This document shows positions 7,314-14,123 of a stretch of DNA of 14,577 nucleotides, one piece after another. The notes below the pieces were generated by a model. It did no database searches and was not told where the DNA came from. It worked only from the letters and a program-made list of their open reading frames with translations. Source of the DNA: Nitriliruptorales bacterium (GTDB taxonomy: Bacteria > Actinomycetota > Nitriliruptoria > Euzebyales > Egibacteraceae); assembly GCA_007133145.1 (NCBI GenBank), contig SLNF01000199.1:1-14577 (forward strand), in the 5' to 3' direction. The position numbers and the translations under genes were made by a program. Within the stretch, counting starts at the first letter, position 1. Each line of letters opens with the position of its first letter.

Positions 7314-8723
7314 ATGAGCGAAGAACAGCAACGCACCCTGCTCCAGCGGCTCGGCCTGCCCTTGGCCCTCGTGGCCTTCGTGCTGCCGATCGTGCTCCAG
7401 CCCGACGGGCTCGACGCCGCCGGGCATCGCATGCTCGGCATCTTCCTCGCTGCGATCGTGCTCTGGATCACCGAGGCGGTCCCGCTCTACGCCACCGCGG
7501 TGCTCATCATCTTCGGGGAGATCCTCTTCATCTCCGAGGCCACGGTGCTGCCGCTGCCGGAGGGCTACGAGGCCCCGCCGATCGCGGACTTCTACGCCGC
7601 GCTGGCCAACCCCGTCCTCATGCTCTTCCTCGGGGGGTTCTTCCTCGCCGAGGGGGCGGCGAAGTACCGGCTCGATCGCAACCTCGCGCGTGTGCTGCTG
7701 CGGCCGTTCGGGACCTCACCCAGCGGGATCATGCTCGGGCTCATGCTCATCACCGCAGTGCTCTCGATGTTCATGAGCAACACCGCGACCGCCGCGACGA
7801 TGACCGCGGTGGTGCTCTCGGTGACCGCGACGCTGCCCCCCGGTGACCGGCTGCGCACGAGCCTCGCGCTGTCGATCCCCATTGCCGCGAACGTCGGGGG
7901 GATCGCCACCCCGGTCGGCACCCCGCCCAACGCCATCGCCCTCGCCGGGCTCACCGAGCAGGGCATCTCGATCAGCTTCCTCGAGTGGATGCTCGCGACG
8001 CTGCCCTTCGTCATCCTCATCCTCGTCGCCGGCTGGTGGCTGCTCGGGCGGCTGCACCGCTCGGACACCAAGGAGCTCAAGCTCCAGATGGAGGGCGAGT
8101 TCGACAGGAGCCGCCCGGCGATGCTCTTCTACGGCGTCTTCGCGGCCACGATCGCCCTGTGGCTCACCGAGCCGCTGCACGGTGTGCCCGCGACGGTCGT
8201 CGGCTTCCTGCCCGTCGTCGTCCTGCTGTCGACGCAGGTCTTCGGGGTGAGCGAGCTGCAGAACGTCCGCTGGGACGTCCTCTGGCTCGTCGGCGGGGGC
8301 ATCGCCCTGGCCACCGGCATGGGCGCCGCCGGCGTCGACGAGTGGCTCGTCGGGCTCGTCGCCTGGGAAGGCCTGCCGGCCACGCTCATCGTCGTCCTCC
8401 TCGCGGTGATCGCCCTCGCGCTGTCGACGACGATCTCGAACTCCGCGACGGCGAACCTCCTCGTGCCCATCGGCCTCACCCTCGCGATGAGCGATGCCGT
8501 GGCCGTCGACCCGCTGCTCGCCGGCATCATCATCGCCGTGGGCTGCTCACTCGCGATGGCCCTGCCGATCTCGACGCCACCGAACGCCATCGCCTACGCC
8601 ACCGGGGCGGTGCGGACGAAGGACCTCGCCGTCGTGGGGTTGCTCGTCGGTGGGATCGGGCTCGTGCTCTTCCTCGCCGTGGCGCCGCTGTGGTGGAACC
8701 TCCTCGGCGTCGCCGGGATGTAG
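7314..8723 (+). CDS. SLC13/DASS family anion transporter (sodium:dicarboxylate or sulfate symporter-like)
   Basis: This 469-residue protein has about 11-12 hydrophobic segments spread over its whole length. It shows the paired DASS/SLC13 signatures that form the two pseudo-symmetric substrate and cation sites: SNT at 155-157 with TPVGTPPNAIALAG (199-212), and SNS at 375-377 with STPPNAIAYATG (420-431). NPVLMLFLGGFFLAEG (99-114) is also typical. Family members move di- or tricarboxylates or sulfate, usually with Na+; the sequence does not decide the substrate. I start at ATG 7314, with AGGT 6 nt upstream and a normal short cytosolic N-terminus; earlier in-frame starts add Arg-rich sequence. 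It leads an operon with a histidine kinase 13 bp downstream and a receiver protein, suggesting that uptake and sensing are coupled. Confidence 0.92.
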   Translation: MSEEQQRTLLQRLGLPLALVAFVLPIVLQPDGLDAAGHRMLGIFLAAIVLWITEAVPLYATAVLIIFGEILFISEATVLPLPEGYEAPPIADFYAALANPVLMLFLGGFFLAEGAAKYRLDRNLARVLLRPFGTSPSGIMLGLMLITAVLSMFMSNTATAATMTAVVLSVTATLPPGDRLRTSLALSIPIAANVGGIATPVGTPPNAIALAGLTEQGISISFLEWMLATLPFVILILVAGWWLLGRLHRSDTKELKLQMEGEFDRSRPAMLFYGVFAATIALWLTEPLHGVPATVVGFLPVVVLLSTQVFGVSELQNVRWDVLWLVGGGIALATGMGAAGVDEWLVGLVAWEGLPATLIVVLLAVIALALSTTISNSATANLLVPIGLTLAMSDAVAVDPLLAGIIIAVGCSLAMALPISTPPNAIAYATGAVRTKDLAVVGLLVGGIGLVLFLAVAPLWWNLLGVAGM

Positions 8724-8736
8724 CGGTGCGACGGTG

Positions 8737-10326
8737 ATGAGCGAGGAGGAGCCCCGGGGCCTCATGGGCGGCGCGCTGCTGCCCGACGTCGACGACGACA
8801 AGCTCGAGTCGATGATGATCGCCGAGCTCGACCGCGCGCTCGACGGGCCGCCACGTGAGGAGGTCCCCGCCGGCACGATCCTCTTGTGGGAGGGCCAGGT
8901 CGTCGACCGCATCGCCGTCCTGCTCGACGGCCGCGTCGAGCTCACACGGTCGACCGACGAGGGTCACGTCGTCGTCCACGGCGAGTCGACGGGGCGGATC
9001 ATCGGCCTCGCCTCGCTCACCAGGGCGCGCAAGGCCTCCTTCACCGTGCGCGCAGCGACGAATCTCACGATCCTGCCCATCGCCCTGCCGCAACTCGACC
9101 GCGCCCTGCGCGCCGACCCCGAGCTCAGCCAGCACTTCGTCAACGTCCTCATCCGCTCGCTCGCGCGGCGCCACCGCCGGGCCGTCGAGCTGCAGGTCGA
9201 GAACACCCAGCTCGCGCGCTCCCTCGCAGAGGAGCGCGACCAGCTCCGCGACGCCCTCGACCGGCTCGAGGATGCCCAGGCCCAGGTCGTCCAGTCCGCG
9301 CGCATGGCGACCCTCGGCGAGATGGCCGCCGGCCTCGCCCACGAGCTCAACAACCCCGTGGCCGCGCTGACCCGCGCCGCGGCGCACATTGCGGAGGACG
9401 CCACCGAGCTCGTCACCGACTGCACGCAGAGCACGTGGCGGCAGACGGTGCTCGAGCGCGCGATGAGCGCACCGGCGCGCTCGACCTCCGAGCACCGACG
9501 ACGGCGCCGTGAGCTCGCCGACGAGCTCGGGGACCGTCGTCTCGCCGAGCGCCTCGTCGCCGCGGGCGTCGAGGACCCCGCCGACGCCGAGCGCCTCCTC
9601 GAGGAGGCCGGGCTCACCGACCGCGAGGAGCTCCTCGCCGAGCTCGAGCGGCTGCGACGTCTCGGCGACGCGGTGCGCAACCTCCGCGGCGCCGCCGAGC
9701 GGGTCTCCGACCTCGTCTCGAGCCTGCGCTCCTACGCGCGGGCCGGCTCCGACCTCCAGCCCGGTGTCGACGTGCGCGAGGGCCTCGAGGACACCCTGCG
9801 CCTGCTCAACCACCGGCTCGGCGCCGTCGACGTCGTCCGCGACTACGCCGAGGTGCCGACGATCACCGCCCAGCCCGGCGAGCTCAGCCAAGTCTGGACG
9901 AACATCATCGCCAACGCCCTCGACGCGATGGAGGACGAGGGGCGCCTCGTCATCGACGTCCGAGCCGAGGGCAACGACATCCGTGTCCGCGTCGTCGACT
10001 CCGGACCCGGCGTCGACGACGTCGACCTCGACCGGGTCTTCGAGCCCCACTTCACGACGAAGGACGGCCGGGTGGCCTACGGCCTCGGCCTCGGCCTGTC
10101 GATCACCCGCCGCATCGTCGAGCGTCACGGCGGCACCATCGTCCTGCAACCCGCCGCGGAGGGATCGGGCGCGGAGGTCGTCGTGACCCTGCCGACCCGC
10201 CAACCCGACGACGCCACGACGCAGGACACCGGGGAGACCCCCGAGACCGGGGGGTCGGCGTCACCCGGGCCCGACACCGGGTCCGCCGATGCGGAGCCCG
10301 CGCCCAGCCAGGAGGAGCCCTCATGA
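8737..10326 (+). CDS. Soluble histidine kinase with N-terminal cNMP-binding-like domain
   Basis: The 529-residue protein has no membrane helix. Residues about 42-135 form a Crp/CNB-type beta-roll (VPAGTILLWEGQVVDRIAVL), but the phosphate-binding cassette (89-104) lacks the usual Glu and Arg, so canonical cAMP/cGMP binding is doubtful. A coiled coil (about 150-190) leads to the HisKA helix with phosphoacceptor H202 in LAHELNNP. The second dimerisation helix appears near 303-335, so an insert of roughly 80-90 charged residues separates the two. The ATPase domain has the N box around N389/N393, G1 box DSGPG (421-425), F box FEPHFTTKD (435-443) and G2 box GLGLGLS (449-455). A Pro/Thr/Glu-rich tail (about 489-529) carries the ribosome site of the next gene. 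Start: ATG 8737 (GTG 8734 also possible), 13 bp after the transporter. It presumably phosphorylates the overlapping receiver protein. Confidence 0.9.
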   Translation: MSEEEPRGLMGGALLPDVDDDKLESMMIAELDRALDGPPREEVPAGTILLWEGQVVDRIAVLLDGRVELTRSTDEGHVVVHGESTGRIIGLASLTRARKASFTVRAATNLTILPIALPQLDRALRADPELSQHFVNVLIRSLARRHRRAVELQVENTQLARSLAEERDQLRDALDRLEDAQAQVVQSARMATLGEMAAGLAHELNNPVAALTRAAAHIAEDATELVTDCTQSTWRQTVLERAMSAPARSTSEHRRRRRELADELGDRRLAERLVAAGVEDPADAERLLEEAGLTDREELLAELERLRRLGDAVRNLRGAAERVSDLVSSLRSYARAGSDLQPGVDVREGLEDTLRLLNHRLGAVDVVRDYAEVPTITAQPGELSQVWTNIIANALDAMEDEGRLVIDVRAEGNDIRVRVVDSGPGVDDVDLDRVFEPHFTTKDGRVAYGLGLGLSITRRIVERHGGTIVLQPAAEGSGAEVVVTLPTRQPDDATTQDTGETPETGGSASPGPDTGSADAEPAPSQEEPS

Positions 10327-10820
10327 CCACGCCACGCCTCGTCGTCCTCTGCGTCGAGGACGAGCCCGACGTGCGCGACGCCATCGTCCGCGACCTCGCG
10401 CCCTTCGAGCCGACCGTGGTCACCGAGACCGCCGAGAGCGCCGACGACGCGCGGGAGGCAATCGACGAGATCAAGGCGAGCGGCGACCGCCTCGGCCTCG
10501 TCCTCGCCGACCACCTCCTGCCGGGCACGTACGGTGTCGACTTCCTCGTCGAGCTGCATGACGACCCGGTGAACTCGCGGACGAAGAAGGTGCTGCTCAC
10601 CGGCGAGGCGGGACTCGACGTCACGATCAAGGCCATCAACCGCGCCGACCTCGACCGTTACATCGCCAAGCCGTGGCAGCCCGACGACCTGCGGGGGATC
10701 GTCAAGCACCTGCTCACCGACTTCGTCGTCGAGCACGTCGACGATGTGCTGCCCTACCTCACCGCCCTCGACAGTGGCCGGCTCCTCGAGGTCCACGGCA
10801 CCCGCGCCGCGGACCGCTGA
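10323..10820 (+). CDS. Receiver-only response regulator (HupR/HoxA-like receiver)
   Basis: A 165-residue single receiver domain. The acidic pocket is E12-D13 (CVEDEPD), the phosphoacceptor D63 in LADHLLPG, the switch threonine T93 in LLTGEAG, and the conserved lysine K116 in YIAKPW. The segment KAINRADLDRYIAKPW resembles receivers of HupR/HoxA-type regulators, but no AAA+ or DNA-binding domain follows; the last 30 or so residues are short helical sequence. It should therefore act through protein contact or as a phosphorelay intermediate. The ATG overlaps the kinase stop as ATGA, with AGGAGGAG at 10310-10317, 5 nt before the start codon, so kinase and receiver are made together and are very probably cognate partners. 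The output target is unknown. Confidence 0.92.
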   Translation: MTTPRLVVLCVEDEPDVRDAIVRDLAPFEPTVVTETAESADDAREAIDEIKASGDRLGLVLADHLLPGTYGVDFLVELHDDPVNSRTKKVLLTGEAGLDVTIKAINRADLDRYIAKPWQPDDLRGIVKHLLTDFVVEHVDDVLPYLTALDSGRLLEVHGTRAADR

Positions 10821-10860
10821 GCCTCGTCGAGGGGCTCGGGGGTGAGGCTCGCGGCGAGCC
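10819..10860 (+). terminator. Two consecutive GC hairpins after the receiver gene
   Basis: GAGCC at 10819-10823 pairs with GGCTC at 10833-10837 (7 pairs counting an inner G-U), starting inside the stop codon. A second hairpin, GGCTCG / CGAGCC with loop CGG, fills 10846-10860. Neither has a U-tract. Together they are a reasonable terminator for the transporter-kinase-receiver operon. Confidence 0.4.
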
Positions 10861-11043
10861 CGAACCCGCCGGGGAGCCTGGGGCCGCCGACACCCGACGG
10901 CGTCTCGGCGAGGACGGCCCGCGCGTCGCCCGCTGGCGACTCGGGGACTGAGCCGATCGGCGGGGCCGGGCACTTCAGGTGCGCCGCGCCGCTGCCGACA
11001 CTGCGGGCAGCCCACGACGTCGCCGCCGCGAGACGAGGCGTCC
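10861..11043. other. Intergenic region upstream of the BldD-like gene
   Basis: No coding sequence is credible here. I see GCAC/GTGC arms around 5 nt (10970-10982) and a perfect 6-bp inverted repeat GCTGCC / GGCAGC with a 9-nt spacer (10991-11011), which lies 32 bp before the GTG at 11044 and could be an operator. GAGG stands 5 nt before that GTG. I find no clear -35/-10 pair and no match to the published BldD box pattern by eye. Confidence 0.35.
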
Positions 11044-11994
11044 GTGACGAGAGAAGCGAGCATGCCGCCCTCCGCCGAGTCCCCGCAGACCCTCGACCAC
11101 GTCGGCTCGAGCGACTACGCGCGGCGTTTCGGCCGTATGCTCCGCCGCGAGCGGCGCGCCCGTCGGCGCAGCCGTCAGGAGCTCGCGGCGAAGGCCGGCA
11201 CGACGCTGTCGACCGCCGACCTCGGCAGCTACGAACGTGGCGAGGTCCGCCTCACCGTTGCCGACGTCGAGCGTCTCACCGACCTCTACGACCTCGACCT
11301 CAGCGAGGTCGAGCGGGGCCGCCAGGTCGTCGTCATCGACCTCGACAACGGGCAGCTCGACGTGGCCGGCGACGTCGTCGCGCTGCCCGCCGACGCCGAC
11401 CCCGCCGAGGCCCTCGCGCGGTACGTCGACGTCGTCAACCGTCTCCGCAGCCGGCCGATGCGCACCCCCGCGACGCTGCGCACCGACGACGCGCGGGCGC
11501 TCGCCGAAGCCTTCGAGCTCGAGGCCGGGGAGCTCACGGCTCTGCTCGCCGAGGCGCTCGCCGAGCACGCGGCGCCGCGCCGCCGCCTCCACGCGCTGTG
11601 CGGCAGCGGCAGCCTCGCCGTCGTCGTCGTGCTCGGCATCGCGGGTGCGACCCTCGCTGATCGCGGCCAGGCCGCGCTCGAGGGCGCGCTCACCCCCACC
11701 GCCGCGAACGCCGGGCCCGACGACCACGACGACCCCGGCACGGCGGCCTCGACCGAGCCCCCGCCGCTCGCCGACCCCGACACCCGCTTCGGCCCCGACC
11801 TCGACCCAGGGCAGGACCTGCGGGAGCGCGCGGCCGAGGCCACCGAGGCAACGCCGGGCGAGGAGGCAGAGCCGAACCCCGAGCCGGGCGCCGAGCCCTC
11901 CCCCTCGTCGGAGCCGCCCGAGGAGGGCTTCGTCGACGAGACGAACATCGACGCCCCCGGCGGCCCCGTCGTCATCGAGGCCGAGGAGCCCTAG
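11044..11994 (+). CDS. Membrane-anchored BldD-like DNA-binding protein
   Basis: The 316-residue protein begins with an XRE/BldD-type helix-turn-helix (about 24-88), including DYARRFGRMLR and the typical LGSYERGEVRLTVADVERL. Residues about 95-175 align with the C-terminal domain of Streptomyces BldD, which binds c-di-GMP through RXD-X8-RXXD; here the same positions read R135-S-R137, eight residues, then R146-T-D148-D149, so the first Asp is replaced by Arg. An RRR stretch precedes one hydrophobic helix (about 183-204), followed by about 110 acidic, proline-rich residues expected outside the membrane. Soluble BldD has neither helix nor tail. The start is GTG 11044 (GAGG 5 nt upstream) or ATG 11062, equally plausible. 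It lies alone, directly upstream of the glgE promoter. RodZ has a similar layout but a different C-terminal domain. DNA targets and ligand are unknown. Confidence 0.82.
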   Translation: MTREASMPPSAESPQTLDHVGSSDYARRFGRMLRRERRARRRSRQELAAKAGTTLSTADLGSYERGEVRLTVADVERLTDLYDLDLSEVERGRQVVVIDLDNGQLDVAGDVVALPADADPAEALARYVDVVNRLRSRPMRTPATLRTDDARALAEAFELEAGELTALLAEALAEHAAPRRRLHALCGSGSLAVVVVLGIAGATLADRGQAALEGALTPTAANAGPDDHDDPGTAASTEPPPLADPDTRFGPDLDPGQDLRERAAEATEATPGEEAEPNPEPGAEPSPSSEPPEEGFVDETNIDAPGGPVVIEAEEP

Positions 11995-12014
11995 GCGACC
12001 CTCCGCGGCGCGGT

Positions 12015-12051
12015 CCACCGTCCGGTGGTCCTGGCGGCGCCTGGTCGGACG
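12015..12051 (+). terminator. Hairpin cluster between the BldD-like gene and glgE
   Basis: CCACC / GGTGG pair around a 4-nt loop at 12015-12028, 20 nt after the BldD-like stop. CGTCCG at 12019-12024 can instead pair with CGGACG at 12046-12051. These competing stems may end the upstream transcript. There is no U-tract. Confidence 0.35.
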
Positions 12052-12055
12052 ACCC

Positions 12056-12065
12056 ACGTCGACGT
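12056..12065. promoter_or_regulatory. Perfect 10-bp palindrome abutting the glgE -35 box
   Basis: ACGTCGACGT is fully self-complementary and ends one base before the CTGACA -35 hexamer, a position suited to a repressor or activator. It shares ACGTCG/CGACGT with the palindrome before the NuoF-like gene, although such words are common in this genome's codon usage. The cognate regulator is not known. Confidence 0.4.
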
Positions 12066-12095
12066 CTGACAAGGCCGGTCCGATGTGCGTAGCCT
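12066..12095 (+). promoter_or_regulatory. Sigma-70-type promoter of the glgE-treS operon
   Basis: CTGACA (12066-12071; five of six with TTGACA) and TAGCCT (12090-12095; fits the actinobacterial TANNNT form) are separated by 18 bp. A transcript would begin near 12102, leaving a leader of about 40 nt before ATG 12144 and almost none before the GTG at 12105. This is the best promoter match I see in the window. Confidence 0.6.
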
Positions 12096-12143
12096 GCGCA
12101 CGCCGTGGGAACGCCCACGGGAGGCCGACGAGACGGGTGGCGC

Positions 12144-14108
12144 ATGCGAGGACGGGTCGAGATCAGCAACGTCGAGCCGACGGTCGATTGCGGCCGCTAT
12201 GCCGCGAAGGCCGTCGTCGGCGACGAGGTCGTCGTCGCCGCCGACATCCTCCGCGAGGGCCATGAGCAGCTCGCGGCGGCCATCCGCTATCGCGGCCCCG
12301 AGGACCGCCGGTGGCGCGAGACGCCACTGCGCCTCGTGGAGAACGACCGCTGGCAGGGCACGGTCCACGTCGACGCCGTGGGGCTGTGGCGCTTCGCCGT
12401 CGCCGGTTGGACCGACCACTGGGCGAGTTGGCTCGATGGGTTCGTGAAGAAGCACGCCGCCGGGATCACCGAGCTCGAGATCGAGCTCGAGGAGGGCGCG
12501 AGGCTGCTCGAGCGCCGCAAGGCCACGAGCGCGGCCCGCGCCGCGCTCGACGGGATCGCCACGCTGCTGCGCTCGAACGCCGCCCTCTCGGAGAAGGTCG
12601 ACGCCGTGCGCGACGAGGGCCTCACCGCCCTCCTCGAGCGCCATCCCGAGAAGCTCGACGAGACCCGCAGCCAGACCTACCCCCTGTGGGTCGACCGCGA
12701 GCGCGCCCGCTTCTCGGCCTGGTACGAGATGTTCCCCCGCTCCGTAGGGGCGTTCTGGCCGGAGCCCGGCGATGACCGCCCGCCGCGCTCAGGCACGTTC
12801 GCCACCGCTGCGGAGCGACTACCGGCGATCGCCGAGATGGGCTTCGACATCGTCTACCTCCCGCCGATCCACCCGATCGGTGAGGTCAACCGCAAGGGCT
12901 CGGGCGGCCCCCACGACCTCTCCCCCGGCCCCCACGACCCCGGCGTGCCCTGGGCCATCGGGTCGCGGCACGGCGGGCACACCGACATCCACCCCGACCT
13001 CGGCACGATCGAGGACTTCGAGGCCTTCGTCGCCGAGGCGGGTCGCGTCGGGCTCGAGGTCGCCCTCGACTACGCGATCCAGTGCGCGCCCGATCACCCG
13101 TGGGTCACCGAGCACCCCGAGTGGTTCCGCCATCGGGCCGACGGGAGCATCGCCTACGCCGAGAACCCCCCGAAGAAGTACCAGGACATCTACCCCATCG
13201 ACTTCGACACCGTCGACCGCGACGGACTGTGGGCCGAGCTCAAGCGCGTCCTCGAGTACTGGATCGCGCATGGCATCCGGGTCTTCCGGGTGGACAACCC
13301 CCACACGAAGGCGCTGCCGTTCTGGGAGTGGGTCATCGCCGAACTGCGCGCCGATCACCCCGAGCTCATCTTCCTCGCCGAGGCCTTCACGCGGCCGAAG
13401 ATGATGCAGACGCTCGCCAAGGTCGGCTTCAACCAGAGCTACACCTACTTCGCCTGGCGCAACACCCGTGGCGAGCTCGAGAGCTACGTCCGCGAGCTCG
13501 CCTACGGCGAGTGGGCCACCTACTACCGCCCGAACTTCTGGCCGAACACGCCCGACATCCTCACCGAGTACCTCCAGACCGGTAGCCGGCCTGCGTTCAC
13601 CATCCGCCTCGTCCTCGCCGCGCTGCTCTCGCCGTCCTACGGGATCTACTCCGGCTACGAGCTCTTCGAGAACATCCCCCTGACCGAAGGCAGCGAGGAG
13701 TACTACGCCTCGGAGAAGTACCGCTTCCGCCCGCGCGACTTCGACGTACCCGACTCGCTCGCACCGACGATCACACGCATCAACCGCATCCGTCGCGAGC
13801 ACACCGCGTGCCGGTACCTCAGCAACGTGTGGTTCCACGACATCGACAACCCCATGATGATGGCCTTCTCGAAGGTCGCGCCGGGACGGAACGAGCCGCT
13901 GCTCGTCATCGTCAACCTCGACCCCCACCAGCCCCACGAGGCCACGACCTCCCTCGACCTCTGGCAGCTCGGGCTCGAGCACGTCGGGCCCTTCGAGGCC
14001 CACGACCTCATGACCGACACGACCTACATCTGGCACGGACCGCACAACTACGTCCGGCTCGATCCCGCCGCCGGGCCCGTCCACGTCCTGCGCCTACGCG
14101 GGCTGTGA
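12144..14108 (+). CDS. glgE: Alpha-1,4-glucan:maltose-1-phosphate maltosyltransferase (GH13_3)
   Basis: GlgE moves maltosyl units from alpha-maltose-1-phosphate to the non-reducing end of alpha-1,4-glucan in the cytosol. The 654-residue product has the GlgE N-terminal beta domain (about 1-105; VDCGRYAAKAVVGDEV), a helical insert (about 110-175), and the GH13 barrel, whose FSAWYEMFPRS (190-200) and LPPIHPIGEVNRKG (239-252) are family-specific. Catalytic residues are nucleophile D384 in FRVDNPHTK, acid/base E413 in FLAEAF, and D471 in FWPNTPDIL, close to the numbering of the Streptomyces enzyme (394/423/480). The C-terminal beta domain starts near 545. I choose ATG 12144 because the product then begins like other GlgE proteins (RGRVEI) and fits the promoter; its ribosome site (GGGTGG) is weak. 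GTG 12105 is the alternative. treS follows 15 bp later. Confidence 0.95.
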   Translation: MRGRVEISNVEPTVDCGRYAAKAVVGDEVVVAADILREGHEQLAAAIRYRGPEDRRWRETPLRLVENDRWQGTVHVDAVGLWRFAVAGWTDHWASWLDGFVKKHAAGITELEIELEEGARLLERRKATSAARAALDGIATLLRSNAALSEKVDAVRDEGLTALLERHPEKLDETRSQTYPLWVDRERARFSAWYEMFPRSVGAFWPEPGDDRPPRSGTFATAAERLPAIAEMGFDIVYLPPIHPIGEVNRKGSGGPHDLSPGPHDPGVPWAIGSRHGGHTDIHPDLGTIEDFEAFVAEAGRVGLEVALDYAIQCAPDHPWVTEHPEWFRHRADGSIAYAENPPKKYQDIYPIDFDTVDRDGLWAELKRVLEYWIAHGIRVFRVDNPHTKALPFWEWVIAELRADHPELIFLAEAFTRPKMMQTLAKVGFNQSYTYFAWRNTRGELESYVRELAYGEWATYYRPNFWPNTPDILTEYLQTGSRPAFTIRLVLAALLSPSYGIYSGYELFENIPLTEGSEEYYASEKYRFRPRDFDVPDSLAPTITRINRIRREHTACRYLSNVWFHDIDNPMMMAFSKVAPGRNEPLLVIVNLDPHQPHEATTSLDLWQLGLEHVGPFEAHDLMTDTTYIWHGPHNYVRLDPAAGPVHVLRLRGL

Positions 14109-14123
14109 GCGAGGACCCCACCG

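Noticed and set aside
4546..7317. A 923-codon open frame on the plus strand opposite glgP
   Set aside because: It is exactly antisense to a well-conserved gene, its product is Gly/Val/Glu/Arg-rich with no motif, and long antisense frames are expected at this GC content.
8494..8736. An N-terminal extension of the histidine kinase into the transporter gene
   Set aside because: The 81 extra residues are Arg/Ser-rich frame shadow of the conserved SLC13 C-terminus.
8530..10203. A 557-codon minus-strand frame opposite the histidine kinase
   Set aside because: Composition mirrors the kinase codons; no motif, and it would end inside the transporter gene.
11044..11994. RodZ identity for the HTH-TM protein
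   Set aside because: Layout is similar, but the cytosolic region after the HTH aligns with BldD-CTD and the outer tail is low complexity, not a RodZ beta domain.
12819..14084. A 421-codon minus-strand frame opposite glgE
   Set aside because: Antisense shadow, no motif, no upstream ribosome site.
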